This document shows positions 33,709-43,585 of a DNA stretch of 64,000 nucleotides, in pieces (position 1 is the stretch's first letter; each line of letters opens with the position of its first letter). Both the position numbers and the translations under genes were made by a program. This DNA comes from Flavobacterium sp. Lineage in GTDB: Bacteria; Bacteroidota; Bacteroidia; Flavobacteriales; Flavobacteriaceae. The notes under the pieces were generated by a model, which was not told the DNA's origin, searched no databases, and saw nothing but the letters and a program-made list of their open reading frames with translations. The stretch covers positions 570,239 through 634,238 of the forward strand of contig JAIPAM010000001.1 of NCBI GenBank assembly GCA_021740105.1, given 5' to 3'.

Positions 33709-34671
33709 TTGAAAGCAAAAATTAGCAAATGGCTCTCAATAGTTCTCCCGCTTTTTTTGGGTATTTTTCTAATTTACTATTCCTACAATCAATTTTCTGA
33801 AAAGGATATCGAGGAGATTAAAAAGCACTTTAAAAATGCCAATTACTATTATCTAAATTTTTCTATATTTATTGCTTTTTTAGGAAGCGCCTCTCGTGCC
33901 TACAGATGGAAATACGCCCTGGATCACATGGGTTATAAAACTTCATTTGCCAATAATTTTATGGCAGTTTCCATAGGTTATTTAATGAACATGACCGTTC
34001 CAAGATCTGGAGAAATATCAAGAGCTTTGGTATTGAAAAAATACAATAACGTTCCTTTCGATAAAGGTTTCGGGTCTATTATTGGAGAAAGAATTGTTGA
34101 CACGATTATTTTGTTCGGACTCATCATAGTTGCTTTTTTTGTTCAATATGATGTTTTAAAAACTTTTGTTTTAGATAAAGTTCCCTTACAAAACCTAATC
34201 CTATTATTAGTTATTGGTTTTGTATTTTTCATAGCTTTTATTTTAATTTATTTTTATTCTAAATTGAAATTTATTTTAAAATTAAAAGAGAAAATAGCTG
34301 GACTAAAAGAAGGGATATTGAGTATTTTACATATGAAAAAAAAATGGTCGTATCTAGGACACACTATTTTCATTTGGTTCTCCTACATTTATATGTTTTA
34401 CATTGGATTGTTAGTGATTTCTGAAACGAGTGTCCTTACGTTAGGTGCTGTAATCACTTCATTTATAGTAGGAAGTGTCGCCATCGCTTTTACCAATAGC
34501 GGCTTTGGATCTTATCCGTTTTTAATGGCCAAAATCTTACTTTTTTATCATATTTCTGAAACTGCAGGAAGTGCATTTGGTTGGATAATTTGGACTTCCC
34601 AAATGCTGTTATTAGTATTTTTAGGAGCGCTTTCATTTTTACTACTTCCAATATTGAATAGAAGCAAATAA
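33709..34671 (+). CDS. Flippase-like membrane protein (UPF0104 / LPG synthase TM domain)
   Basis: A 320-residue polytopic membrane protein with about eight helices. It carries the family blocks LGSASRAYRWKYALDHMGY, MAVSIGYLMNMTVPRSGEISRA and FGSIIGERIVDTIILF. Such proteins are the membrane part of lysylphosphatidylglycerol synthases; the catalytic C-terminal domain is missing, so lipid or polyprenol transport is a guess. The best start is a TTG at 33709, 3 bp after the panD stop; an upstream ATG is not available. It is co-transcribed with panC-panD. Confidence 0.82.
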   Translation: MKAKISKWLSIVLPLFLGIFLIYYSYNQFSEKDIEEIKKHFKNANYYYLNFSIFIAFLGSASRAYRWKYALDHMGYKTSFANNFMAVSIGYLMNMTVPRSGEISRALVLKKYNNVPFDKGFGSIIGERIVDTIILFGLIIVAFFVQYDVLKTFVLDKVPLQNLILLLVIGFVFFIAFILIYFYSKLKFILKLKEKIAGLKEGILSILHMKKKWSYLGHTIFIWFSYIYMFYIGLLVISETSVLTLGAVITSFIVGSVAIAFTNSGFGSYPFLMAKILLFYHISETAGSAFGWIIWTSQMLLLVFLGALSFLLLPILNRSK

Positions 34672-34728
34672 ATTATTATATTGCTCTGCCTTTTAATGGA
34701 TTAAAGTAATCAACAAACGCTATAAACA

Positions 34729-35919
34729 ATGAAAAAAATAATTGCTTTTTATATTTTTATTTTTCCAATAATCACGTTTTCACAAATCTCCAAAGACACT
34801 ATTTTCTCTCAAAAATTAAATGAAGATAGACAATTTACCATAGCATTACCTGAATCATATACCTCTAATAAAACCAAAAAATACCCAATAGTACTATTAT
34901 TAGACGGCGATTATTTATTTGATCCTTTTCACGGAGCATTGAGTTATGGTGCTTATTGGGATGATATTCCAGAAGTTATTATTGTTGGAATTTCTCAAAA
35001 TCAAAAAGACGAACGATTCACCGATTGCGGTGTTGACCAAGAAACAGGATTACCCGACGCAAAAGGCGAACTTTTCTATGAATTTATCGGGCAAGAATTA
35101 ATACCATTTTTAGAAAAAAGTTATCGAATTGCTCCTTTTAAAATTATTGCAGGTCACGATGTTACCGCTGGTTTTTTGAATTTCTTTTTTTATAAAGATC
35201 AGCCAATTTTTAACGCCTATATTTCTTTAAGCCCTCAATTTCCAGTTTCAATGCAAGAAACTATTCCCGATAGATTAGCAGCCTTAAACCAACAATTATT
35301 TTACTATCACGCAACTGCAGAAGGAGATATTAAATCAATTAAAGAAAAGACAATTAAGTTAGATGCTGCTTTTGCAGAATTAAAAAAGGAAAATCTAAAT
35401 TATCATTTTGATAATTTTCCAAACGCCTCTCATTATTCGTTAGTGCTTTATGCAATTCCAAATGCATTGTATCATATTTTTGGAATTTATCAGCCAATTT
35501 CTGTAAATGAATACAATGAAAAAATTGCAGTTTTGCCCTCTGGTTACGTTGATTATTTAAATAAAAAATACGAAACCATAGAAAAATTATTAGCCTTAAA
35601 AACACGTATTCGTTTCAATGATTTTAAAGCAATTGAAGCCGCAATCATAAAAAATAAAGCCTATGACGAATTTGGCGAGCTTTCTAATTTAGCTGAAAAG
35701 CAATACCCAAAAAGCATGTTGGCAAATTACGAATTAGCATTAATGTATGAATATACTGGCGATTTTCAGAAAGCTAGAAAATACTATCAAGCAGCTTATG
35801 AAAGAGAAGAGATAGGTAATCTTACTCATGATTTTATGTTCGATAAAATGGAGGAAATGAAAAATGCCAAAACACCAGATCCAACTTCTACAGCAACAAC
35901 TCCAGACCCAAAACCATAA
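34729..35919 (+). CDS. Secreted esterase-like protein with TPR-like tail, nucleophile replaced
   Basis: A 396-residue protein with signal peptide (cleavage near ITFSQ, residue 19). Residues 30-255 have the esterase-D/Fes alpha/beta fold (YPIVLLLDGDYLFDPF; PEVIIVGISQ; DERFTDC). At the nucleophile elbow, where GxSxGG is expected, it reads IIAGHDVTAGFLNFF: the catalytic Ser is replaced by Asp. It may therefore not hydrolyse esters. Residues 275-380 are helical with a TPR-like end (YTGDFQKARKYYQAAYERE). The tail is Thr/Pro/Asp-rich. radA starts 2 bp after the stop. Confidence 0.78.
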   Translation: MKKIIAFYIFIFPIITFSQISKDTIFSQKLNEDRQFTIALPESYTSNKTKKYPIVLLLDGDYLFDPFHGALSYGAYWDDIPEVIIVGISQNQKDERFTDCGVDQETGLPDAKGELFYEFIGQELIPFLEKSYRIAPFKIIAGHDVTAGFLNFFFYKDQPIFNAYISLSPQFPVSMQETIPDRLAALNQQLFYYHATAEGDIKSIKEKTIKLDAAFAELKKENLNYHFDNFPNASHYSLVLYAIPNALYHIFGIYQPISVNEYNEKIAVLPSGYVDYLNKKYETIEKLLALKTRIRFNDFKAIEAAIIKNKAYDEFGELSNLAEKQYPKSMLANYELALMYEYTGDFQKARKYYQAAYEREEIGNLTHDFMFDKMEEMKNAKTPDPTSTATTPDPKP

Positions 35920-35921
35920 AT

Positions 35922-37283
35922 ATGACTAAAGTTAAAACCTCTTTTTTTTGTCAAAGTTGTGGCTCTCAATATTCTAAATGGCAGGGGCAATGTAACGCTT
36001 GTAAAGAATGGAATACGATTGTTGAAGAAATTATTCAAAAAGAAGAAAAAGTAGCTTGGAAGCCTTCAACATCTGAAGTTAAAAAAGCGGTGAAACCACT
36101 TAAAATTAAAGAAATTGATTCAACGTTAGAAATCCGAATGGATACCTGCGATAATGAATTGAACCGAGTTTTGGGAGGTGGAATTGTACCGGGTTCTTTA
36201 ATTCTTTTGGGGGGTGAACCTGGAATCGGGAAAAGCACCTTGTTATTACAAATATCTTTAAAATTACCCTATAAAACGCTTTATGTTTCAGGCGAAGAAA
36301 GTCAGAAACAAATTAAAATGCGTGCGGAGAGAATTACGCCAAATGGTGATAATTGCTATATTCTTACCGAGACCAAAACCCAAAACATTTTCCGTCAAAT
36401 AGAGGAAATCCAACCTGAAATTGTAATTATCGATTCCATTCAAACCCTCCATACCGATTACATTGAATCGGCAGCGGGAAGCATTTCTCAAATTCGTGAA
36501 ACCACCGCTGAACTGATAAAATTTGCTAAAGAATCCAATGTTCCAGTTATTTTAATTGGACACATTACGAAAGATGGAAATATCGCCGGGCCGAAAATTT
36601 TAGAACATATGGTAGATACCGTATTGCAATTTGAAGGCGATAGAAATCACGTGTATCGAATTTTGCGTTCCCTAAAAAACAGATTTGGTTCCACCGCAGA
36701 AATTGGAATTTATGAAATGCAAGGATCAGGTTTGCGCGAAGTGGCCAATCCATCAGAAATATTAATTTCTCATAACGATGCGACTTTATCGGGAACAGCA
36801 ATTGCAACCACTTTGGAAGGAATGCGCCCCTTGATGATTGAAATCCAAGCGTTAGTGAGCAGCGCCGTTTATGGAACACCGCAACGAAGTACGACGGGTT
36901 ACAATGCCAAAAGATTGAATATGATCTTGGCCGTTCTAGAAAAAAGAGCCGGTTTTCATTTGGGTTCGAAAGACGTTTTTCTAAATGTCACTGGCGGACT
37001 TTCAGTTGATGATCCCGCTATTGATCTTGCTGTGGTAGCCGCCATTTTATCTTCCAATGAAGATATTGCTATCGAAAAAGATTTTTGTTTTGCTGGTGAA
37101 GTTGGACTTTCAGGAGAAATTCGCCCTGTAAACCGAATCGAACAACGAATTCAAGAGGCCGAAAAATTAGGTTTTTCAACGATATTTGTATCCAAATACA
37201 ATAAAATTGCGCTTAAGAATACCTTTATAAAAATTAGACTTGTAGCCAAAATTGAGGATATTGTAAGCGAATTATTTGGATAA
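35922..37283 (+). CDS. radA: DNA repair protein RadA
   Basis: A 453-residue ATPase that helps process recombination intermediates by extending strand exchange. A C4 zinc finger at residues 10-27 (CQSCGSQYSKWQGQCNAC) comes first. The RecA-like domain has Walker A GGEPGIGKST (near 95-104), the RadA-specific KNRFG motif (near 250) and a C-terminal Lon-protease-like domain (about 290-450; GLSVDDPAIDLAV, GEIRPVNRI). Length is normal. It follows the esterase-like gene by 2 bp and precedes a peptidoglycan glycosyltransferase gene by 2 bp. Confidence 0.96.
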   Translation: MTKVKTSFFCQSCGSQYSKWQGQCNACKEWNTIVEEIIQKEEKVAWKPSTSEVKKAVKPLKIKEIDSTLEIRMDTCDNELNRVLGGGIVPGSLILLGGEPGIGKSTLLLQISLKLPYKTLYVSGEESQKQIKMRAERITPNGDNCYILTETKTQNIFRQIEEIQPEIVIIDSIQTLHTDYIESAAGSISQIRETTAELIKFAKESNVPVILIGHITKDGNIAGPKILEHMVDTVLQFEGDRNHVYRILRSLKNRFGSTAEIGIYEMQGSGLREVANPSEILISHNDATLSGTAIATTLEGMRPLMIEIQALVSSAVYGTPQRSTTGYNAKRLNMILAVLEKRAGFHLGSKDVFLNVTGGLSVDDPAIDLAVVAAILSSNEDIAIEKDFCFAGEVGLSGEIRPVNRIEQRIQEAEKLGFSTIFVSKYNKIALKNTFIKIRLVAKIEDIVSELFG

Positions 37284-37285
37284 TC

Positions 37286-39238
37286 ATGAGAAATAGAAAA
37301 CAAAAAGCCTTACTTTTTTTAAAGATATTTGCCGGATTAATCATCCTTTGTTTCGTGCTTTTATTTGTATTTAGAGATTCCCTATTGCAAACGGCAATCA
37401 CCAAAATTGAAAATAAAATGGCAGCCGATTACGATACCAAATTAACGATCGAAAAGGCAAGTTTTGAGGGAATTTCATCCGTTCAATTTCAAAAAATCAA
37501 TCTAGTCCCAAATAGTGCCGATACCCTTTTTTCAGTCGAAAAAGTAACTACCAAAATAAATCTTTTCAAGTTGTTATTTGGTACCATGCAATTGGAAAAA
37601 TTGGAAATGAAGAATGGATTTATCCAACTAGTAAAAAATAAAAAGGGACGTAACTTCGATGCTTTTCTAAAACGCAGTAAAGACGATAACTCTCCTTCCG
37701 AAAATAGCAACTATGCAAAATCTGCCTATCGATTACTTTCAAGAGTTTTGAATTTAATTCCAACAGAAATGCAGCTGGAAAACCTTTCTTTCCGAATGGA
37801 CGATAGTGGAAGAAAAGTAGCTTTAACCATAAATCAATTGCAATTAAAAGAGGAAGTTCTTGCCACATCAATTGATGTAAAAACCAAATCCTATTTTCAA
37901 AAATGGAACATCAAAGGAACAGCAAATCCAAGAGATAAAACTGCCGATTTGAAGTTTTTCAATAGCGACCAGTCTAAGATTATTGTTCCGTATTTAAATG
38001 AGCGTTTTGGTTTACTTTCCAGTTTCGATAGCATTCATTTGAATATTGCAAAAATAGAAATGGAAAGAGGCGAATTGCATATCGACGGATTCTCCTCAAT
38101 AGCCAATTTAACGGTGAGTCACCCTAAAATTGCTTCTAAAGAAGTAGTAGTTAAAAAGGCGCTTTTCGATTATCGTTTTCTTTTTGGAGAACATTTCATG
38201 GCCGTCGATAGTAGTTCTACCATTCAAATGAACGAAGTAAAAATGCATCCATTTGCGGAGTACAATACGGAGGAAGATACCATTTACAAACTCCGAGTGG
38301 CCATTCCTAAAATGAAAGCGCAGCAGTTTATTACGTCTTTACCTAAAGGGTTGTTTTCTCATTTTGAGGGAATGGAAACGCAGGGAAATTTCGAATATAA
38401 ATTGGACTATAAATTTGTAAAACACAAACCAAAACAATTGGTTTTTGAAAGCAAATTGACGAAGGAAAATCTTCGTATTTTAAAATACGGTGAAGCCAAT
38501 TTATCCAAATTAAATTCAGAATTTACCTATCGGGCGATGGAGAAAGGAGTGCCACAACGACCAATTCTTGTGGGCCCTTCCAATCCAAATTTCACCCCCA
38601 TTGATCAAATTTCTCCCTATTTGCAAAAGGCAGTTTTAACCTGTGAAGACCCTTCGTTTTTCTCCCACCGAGGTTTCATTAACGATGCCTTTAAGCAATC
38701 GATTATTAAAAATCTTAATACAAAAAAATTCTCCCGAGGCGCCAGTACCATTAGCATGCAGTTGGTAAAAAATGTTTTTCTAACTCGTGAAAAAACATTG
38801 TCTCGAAAATTGGAAGAAATTCTATTGGTTTATATATTAGAAAACAACCGTATTTCTAGCAAACAGCGCATGCTTGAAGTCTATTTTAACGTCATAGAAT
38901 GGGGACCAAACGTATACGGAATTGGAGAAGCGGCCAATTTTTATTTCAGTAAAAAACCAGCTGATTTAACTTTAAAAGAATGTTTGTTTCTAGCTTCAAT
39001 TGTTCCAAAACCTAAAAAATTCATGTACGAATTTAATCCTGATGGATTTCTGAAAGCCATTGAAAACAAAAAGCAAGCTTTCATTAGTAATTTAATGTTA
39101 CGCCGCGGATTAATAGTGCCCGACGATACCATTGGTCAACATATTCCGATGGCTATTACCGGAAACGCGCGTTCCTTTTTAAAGTTTGAAGTCAAAGACA
39201 CGATCCAAATAGACACTACTTTTGTAGAGGAATTTTAA
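37286..39238 (+). CDS. Peptidoglycan glycosyltransferase (GT51) without transpeptidase
   Basis: A 650-residue membrane protein with one N-terminal helix (residues 10-30). Residues 35-430 are a long beta-rich region of AsmA-like appearance. The GT51 domain lies at about 430-620: LTCEDPSFFSHRGF with the catalytic Glu, then GASTISMQLVKNVFL, KLEEILLVYILENN, and EVYFNVIEWGPNVYGIGEAA. It polymerises lipid II into glycan strands. No penicillin-binding transpeptidase domain follows. The large region before the GT domain is not found in the small MtgA enzymes. Co-transcribed with radA. Confidence 0.88.
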   Translation: MRNRKQKALLFLKIFAGLIILCFVLLFVFRDSLLQTAITKIENKMAADYDTKLTIEKASFEGISSVQFQKINLVPNSADTLFSVEKVTTKINLFKLLFGTMQLEKLEMKNGFIQLVKNKKGRNFDAFLKRSKDDNSPSENSNYAKSAYRLLSRVLNLIPTEMQLENLSFRMDDSGRKVALTINQLQLKEEVLATSIDVKTKSYFQKWNIKGTANPRDKTADLKFFNSDQSKIIVPYLNERFGLLSSFDSIHLNIAKIEMERGELHIDGFSSIANLTVSHPKIASKEVVVKKALFDYRFLFGEHFMAVDSSSTIQMNEVKMHPFAEYNTEEDTIYKLRVAIPKMKAQQFITSLPKGLFSHFEGMETQGNFEYKLDYKFVKHKPKQLVFESKLTKENLRILKYGEANLSKLNSEFTYRAMEKGVPQRPILVGPSNPNFTPIDQISPYLQKAVLTCEDPSFFSHRGFINDAFKQSIIKNLNTKKFSRGASTISMQLVKNVFLTREKTLSRKLEEILLVYILENNRISSKQRMLEVYFNVIEWGPNVYGIGEAANFYFSKKPADLTLKECLFLASIVPKPKKFMYEFNPDGFLKAIENKKQAFISNLMLRRGLIVPDDTIGQHIPMAITGNARSFLKFEVKDTIQIDTTFVEEF

Positions 39239-39297
39239 ATTTTTATTTTGGCGAGTCCTTGTTTGGTTGGTTTTTGTAAAAAATAAAACTTTTCGAT

Positions 39298-39355
39298 AAT
39301 CTTGATCAGGCTGTTCACTATGTTTTATAGTGGGTTTCCGCTGCCATCCTTCACG
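39298..39355. repeat. Hairpin-bearing intergenic sequence, possible dispersed repeat
   Basis: CACTAT/ATAGTG (near 39316-39332) forms a small hairpin followed by GGTTTCCGCTGCCATCC. Short sequences of this style recur between genes in Flavobacterium genomes as I remember them. A second, different example is near 48885-48960. Only one copy of each is in this window, so repetition cannot be shown here. Confidence 0.3.
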
Positions 39356-39363
39356 TAAATAAT

Positions 39364-39404
39364 ATATAAAAAAAGGGCTGGAAATTATCCAGCCCTTTTT
39401 TTAT
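39364..39404. terminator. Bidirectional terminator
   Basis: GGGCTGG/CCAGCCC with long A and T runs on both sides, between the convergent GT51 and pyruvate kinase genes. Confidence 0.9.
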
Positions 39405-39419
39405 AAAATAAATTAAGAT

Positions 39420-40850
39420 TTACTCAATTTCTGTAACTCTCAATGTGTTTACCATTCCTTTATTAGCAATTGGCATAGCTGCTAAATTAATTAGCATATC
39501 GCCTTTAGTAACCAATCCTTTTTCGGTAGCAATTTTATTGATATCGTCAATGGTATCATCGGTACTTACAAATTTATCGTAGTAAAAAGTTTTTACACCC
39601 CAAATTAAATTCAACTGTGTAAGGATCACTTTATTCGAAGTAAATACCAAAATATCTGCTTGTGGTCGCCATGCCGAAATTTGAAAAGCCGTATAGCCAC
39701 TATTCGTTAAAGTACAAATCGCTTTGGCTTTAATAGCATTGGCCATATTGGCCGCGTGCTGACAAATAGTTTTTGTAATAAAACGGTTTGTTTTAATTTG
39801 CGGGGTATTTTGAGGAACTTGGATCAGCGGAGAATCTTCCACAGCTTCAATAATTTGAGTCATTTGTTGGATCACTTGCACCGGATAATTTCCTACAGAA
39901 GTTTCACCTGAAAGCATCACGGCATCGGCACCGTCCATAACAGAGTTGGCAACATCATTCACCTCAGCTCTTGTTGGCGTAAGACTAGTGATCATCGTTT
40001 CCATCATTTGCGTAGCGATAATCACAGGAATTCTAGCTGTTTTGGCTTTGTTAACTAATTTTTTCTGAATCAATGGAACTTCGTGCGCTGGAATTTCTAC
40101 CCCAAGATCTCCACGAGCTACCATTAAACCATCACAGTGGGCGATTATTGAATCAATATTGGCAACTCCTTCTGGTTTTTCAATTTTAGCTATAATTGGA
40201 ATTTTATGCCCCGAGTGTTTTGAAATTAATTCTTGTAATTCTACTAAGTCATCCGAGGTTCTTACGAAAGAAAGTGCAATCCAATCTACTTTTTGTTCAA
40301 TTGCAAATAGTGCATCGCGGACATCTTTTTCAGTTAAAGCCGGTAACGAAACTTTAGTATTGGGAAGATTTACCCCTTTTTTAGATTTTAATGGACCACC
40401 CTGAATTACTTTAGCAACCACTTCGGTAGTTTTATTAGTTGCAACCACTTCAAACATTAGTTTTCCATCGTCAAGTAAGATATTTTCACCAGGATTTACA
40501 TCGTTAGGAAACTCTTTATAATTCATGTAAACACGCTCCTTTGTACCAGGAACGTCTTCGGCAGTTTGAAAAGTAATGATATCACCAGGGTTTACAATTA
40601 CCTCTTCATTCATCACCCCAACACGAAGTTTAGGGCCTTGTAAATCACCTAAAATTGCTGCAGTGTAACCAAATTCTTCGTTGATACTTCTTATTAAATC
40701 TATTTTTGCTTTAACATCAGCATAATCGGCGTGAGAAAAATTAACTCTAAAAACATTTACTCCTGACTCAATCATTGCCTTTAAGACTTCTTTAGTGCTA
40801 CAAGCAGGTCCTAATGTTGCTACAATTTTAGTTTTTTTGTTTGTTGTCAT
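39420..40850 (-). CDS. pyk: Pyruvate kinase
   Basis: A 476-residue glycolytic enzyme that makes pyruvate and ATP from phosphoenolpyruvate. N-terminal KTKIVATLGPACS and VFRVNFSHADY; active-site region IPIIAKIEKPEGVANI (catalytic Lys-Glu motif); LMVARGDLGVEIP; IIATQMMETM; and DGADAVMLSGETSVGNYP. The C-terminal regulatory domain is complete. It follows the IPExxxVDY gene by 7 bp and is probably co-transcribed with it. Confidence 0.96.
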   Translation of the reverse strand: MTTNKKTKIVATLGPACSTKEVLKAMIESGVNVFRVNFSHADYADVKAKIDLIRSINEEFGYTAAILGDLQGPKLRVGVMNEEVIVNPGDIITFQTAEDVPGTKERVYMNYKEFPNDVNPGENILLDDGKLMFEVVATNKTTEVVAKVIQGGPLKSKKGVNLPNTKVSLPALTEKDVRDALFAIEQKVDWIALSFVRTSDDLVELQELISKHSGHKIPIIAKIEKPEGVANIDSIIAHCDGLMVARGDLGVEIPAHEVPLIQKKLVNKAKTARIPVIIATQMMETMITSLTPTRAEVNDVANSVMDGADAVMLSGETSVGNYPVQVIQQMTQIIEAVEDSPLIQVPQNTPQIKTNRFITKTICQHAANMANAIKAKAICTLTNSGYTAFQISAWRPQADILVFTSNKVILTQLNLIWGVKTFYYDKFVSTDDTIDDINKIATEKGLVTKGDMLINLAAMPIANKGMVNTLRVTEIE

Positions 40851-40857
40851 TTTTGTA

Positions 40858-41340
40858 TTAAAAAATTAAATTATTTTTTGACTTTATGCTATTTGAATCA
40901 ACGGGATATACTGTTGCTATTTGAGAAATCGTATTCATCGATGCAATTATTTTATCCATTTCGGCATCACTATTTTCAATTTTTAAGAAGTAATCTACCT
41001 TTTTTAATTCTGGCAAAAGAAACGCTTTGGTAGCTACTTCAAAACTAGATTCGCCAAATAAATTCTGATTATTATTGGTTGTTAAAGTAGTTACTTCGTT
41101 TTTATTTTGAACCAAACTCCAACAACAATCCGTATTGTAATTTTCATAAATAAATCTCGAAAAAAAAGTAACTCCTTCTTTAATATTTATCTGAATTTCG
41201 TTTTTGCTTTTACTTAATAATATGGGCAGTTTTTGATTCAAAAAATAAGCCAATCGATAATCTTCCAATGAAGTGTGGATTGCAATGAGTTCATAATCAA
41301 CTTCATCAAATTCATCGATATGTAATTTATGAATCGCCAT
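40858..41340 (-). CDS. IPExxxVDY family protein
   Basis: A 160-residue protein if started at the ATG at 41340 (MAIHKLHIDEFDEVDYELI). The frame extends to 41382, but those extra codons overlap a promoter-like TATATTTAC box. Residues 118-127 read LPELKKVDYF, the motif that names the family. The end shows VYPVDSNSIKSKNNLIF, also usual. It is a small cytoplasmic protein found next to pyk in Flavobacteriaceae; its function is unknown. Confidence 0.85.
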   Translation of the reverse strand: MAIHKLHIDEFDEVDYELIAIHTSLEDYRLAYFLNQKLPILLSKSKNEIQINIKEGVTFFSRFIYENYNTDCCWSLVQNKNEVTTLTTNNNQNLFGESSFEVATKAFLLPELKKVDYFLKIENSDAEMDKIIASMNTISQIATVYPVDSNSIKSKNNLIF

Positions 41341-41456
41341 ATTCATTTTAAATAATGCTGTAAATATACTATATCTATGCAATTAAAAAGTTACTAAATG
41401 GATATGTTTCCTTTATTTTACTAACGAAATCGTTGTAGATTTTATAAAATAACTTA

Positions 41457-42197
41457 TTATTTTTTATCGATTTTATCTTGAAATGCAAAATAGGCTCTTT
41501 GAGATGCTTTTTCTTCTGCTTTCTTTTTTGATGTGGCTCTTGCTTTTGCAATTACTTTATTATCGATGCTGAATTTGACTCCAAAAAGGCGTTCCCCATT
41601 TGAATCGTTGTCTTCAAATGTGTCAAAGTGAAATGTCTTTTTCTCTTTTTGACACCATTCAATAAGTAAGCTTTTATAACTAATAATTTTGCCCTCCAAT
41701 TTTGAAATATCTACATACGGAAGTACTACTCGTTTTTCGATAAATTTTTCACAATAGGAATACCCTTGATCTAAATAAATTGCGCCAACTAATGCTTCAA
41801 AAAGGTTGCCGTGAATATTCTCGCCAAAATGTTGGGCTGGAACTTTGCTATCTAAAAATTGCAATAAATTTAAATCTCGACCCAATTCATTTAAATGTTC
41901 TCGACTTACAATTTTAGACCTCATTTTTGTCAAATATCCTTCATCTCCTGATGGAGAAATATTGTATAAAAAAGCAGCAATAATTGAACTTAACATGGAA
42001 TCGCCCAGAAATTCTAGTCGTTCATAATTCACTGGATTTCCATCAATATCCGTTTTACTTGAGGAACGATGAATGAATGCTTTTTTGTAAAAGTCCAATT
42101 CTATAGGAGGGAAGCCTATAATTTTTTGAATAGCATCAAAAAAAATCCCGTCTTCTTTAGATCGGGATTTTTGAAATATTTTCTTGATGATATTCAT
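41457..42197 (-). CDS. rnc: Ribonuclease III
   Basis: A 246-residue enzyme cutting double-stranded RNA for rRNA maturation. The signature NYERLEFLGDSMLSSI (near 58-73) holds the catalytic Glu and Asp; NLFEALVGAIYLDQGY has the second acidic pair. The C-terminal double-stranded RNA-binding domain is at about 170-240 (YKSLLIEWCQK; GVKFSIDNKVIAKARATSKKKAEEKAS, given in part). Length is normal. It follows fabF by 9 bp, the usual acpP-fabF-rnc order. Confidence 0.96.
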   Translation of the reverse strand: MNIIKKIFQKSRSKEDGIFFDAIQKIIGFPPIELDFYKKAFIHRSSSKTDIDGNPVNYERLEFLGDSMLSSIIAAFLYNISPSGDEGYLTKMRSKIVSREHLNELGRDLNLLQFLDSKVPAQHFGENIHGNLFEALVGAIYLDQGYSYCEKFIEKRVVLPYVDISKLEGKIISYKSLLIEWCQKEKKTFHFDTFEDNDSNGERLFGVKFSIDNKVIAKARATSKKKAEEKASQRAYFAFQDKIDKK

Positions 42198-42206
42198 TGA
42201 AGCGAA

Positions 42207-43460
42207 TTAAATTTCGAATTTTTTTACCAACACACAAGCATTATGACCTCCAAAACCAAAGGTATTACTCATCAATACTTTTACGTCTCTTTTTTGCGCT
42301 TTATTGAAGGTGAAATTCAATTTTGAATCGATTCCTTCGTCGTCAGTAATGTGATTAATTGTAGGAGGAACAATTCCGTGTTTAATAGACAGTATTGCGG
42401 AAATAGTTTCTACGACACCAGCTGCTCCCAATAAATGGCCTGTCATTGATTTTGTTGAATTCAAATTCATGGTATAGGCATGCTCACCAAAAACATGAAG
42501 AATGGCTTTACTTTCAGCAATATCACCTAGCGGAGTTGAAGTTCCGTGCATGTTTACACCATCAACATCCGTTGGTTTTAATCCGGCGTCTCTCAAGCAG
42601 TTAATCATAACATTTTTAGCTCCCAATCCATCAGGGTGTGGTGCCGTAATGTGATGTGCATCTGCCGACATTCCGCCTCCGCCAATTTCACAATATATAG
42701 TTGCTCCACGAGCAATAGCATGTTCGTATTCTTCCAAAATTAAGGCTCCGGCACCTTCACCTAAAACAAACCCATCACGATCTTTGTCCATTGGACGGGA
42801 TGCTGTTTTTGGATCATCATTTCTAGTTGATAAGGCGTGCATCGCGTTAAAACCACCAATTCCAGCTATACTAACGGCAGCTTCAGAACCACCAGTTATT
42901 ATAGCATCAGCATGACCTAACCGGATGTAATTGAAAGCGTCGATAATTGCATTTGTAGAAGAGGCACATGCAGAAACAGTTGCAAAATTGGGCCCTCTGA
43001 AACCATACTTAATAGAAATATGACCACAGGCAATATCAGAAATCATTTTAGGAATAAAAAACGGATTGAATCTTGGAGTTCCATCGCCTTTGGCAAATTC
43101 TAACATTTCAATTTGAAAAGTTTCTAATCCCCCAATTCCTGAACCCCAAATGACACCCACTCGATCTTTATCTAAATTTTCTAAATCAAAGTTGGCATCT
43201 TTAACTGCTTCATCAGCTGCAACTACAGCATATTGAGTGTATCGGTCCATTTTACGAGCTTCTTTTCTGTCGATAAAATCTTCAACATTAAAGTTTTTCA
43301 ACTCGCAAGCAAATTGCGTTTTGAATTTTGAAGCGTCAAAATAGGTTATGGGTGCAGCACCACTAACTCCGTTTATTAAACCGTTCCAATATTCTTCAAC
43401 TGTATTTCCAATAGGAGTAAGTGCTCCTAATCCTGTTACTACAACTCGCCTTAATTCCAT
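42207..43460 (-). CDS. fabF: Beta-ketoacyl-ACP synthase II
   Basis: A 417-residue condensing enzyme of fatty acid elongation. The active-site Cys is in FATVSACASSTNAI (near 163), with the two catalytic His in NMHGTSTPLGD (near 305) and TKSMTGHLLGAAG (near 341), and the FGFGGHNACVL end. It uses acyl-ACP from the acpP gene 168 bp upstream. Two hairpins lie in that gap, so its expression may be set apart from acpP. rnc follows. Confidence 0.96.
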   Translation of the reverse strand: MELRRVVVTGLGALTPIGNTVEEYWNGLINGVSGAAPITYFDASKFKTQFACELKNFNVEDFIDRKEARKMDRYTQYAVVAADEAVKDANFDLENLDKDRVGVIWGSGIGGLETFQIEMLEFAKGDGTPRFNPFFIPKMISDIACGHISIKYGFRGPNFATVSACASSTNAIIDAFNYIRLGHADAIITGGSEAAVSIAGIGGFNAMHALSTRNDDPKTASRPMDKDRDGFVLGEGAGALILEEYEHAIARGATIYCEIGGGGMSADAHHITAPHPDGLGAKNVMINCLRDAGLKPTDVDGVNMHGTSTPLGDIAESKAILHVFGEHAYTMNLNSTKSMTGHLLGAAGVVETISAILSIKHGIVPPTINHITDDEGIDSKLNFTFNKAQKRDVKVLMSNTFGFGGHNACVLVKKFEI

Positions 43461-43477
43461 AGTATAATTATAGTTAT

Positions 43478-43540
43478 GAATTAAAAAAAATACCTATGCT
43501 TTCTTCTATGTATAAATCATAAAAAAGACATAGGTATTAC
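43478..43540 (-). promoter_or_regulatory. Attenuator-like hairpin before fabF
   Basis: AATACCTATG (43489-43498) pairs perfectly with CATAGGTATT (43529-43538). On the minus strand the stem is followed directly by eight T, the form of a rho-independent terminator. It ends 18 bp before the fabF start, so it could attenuate transcription that continues past the acpP terminator. Confidence 0.6.
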
Positions 43541-43585
43541 AATAATATTATTTTGGATTGAACAAACAATCTGAATTTTTAATTA

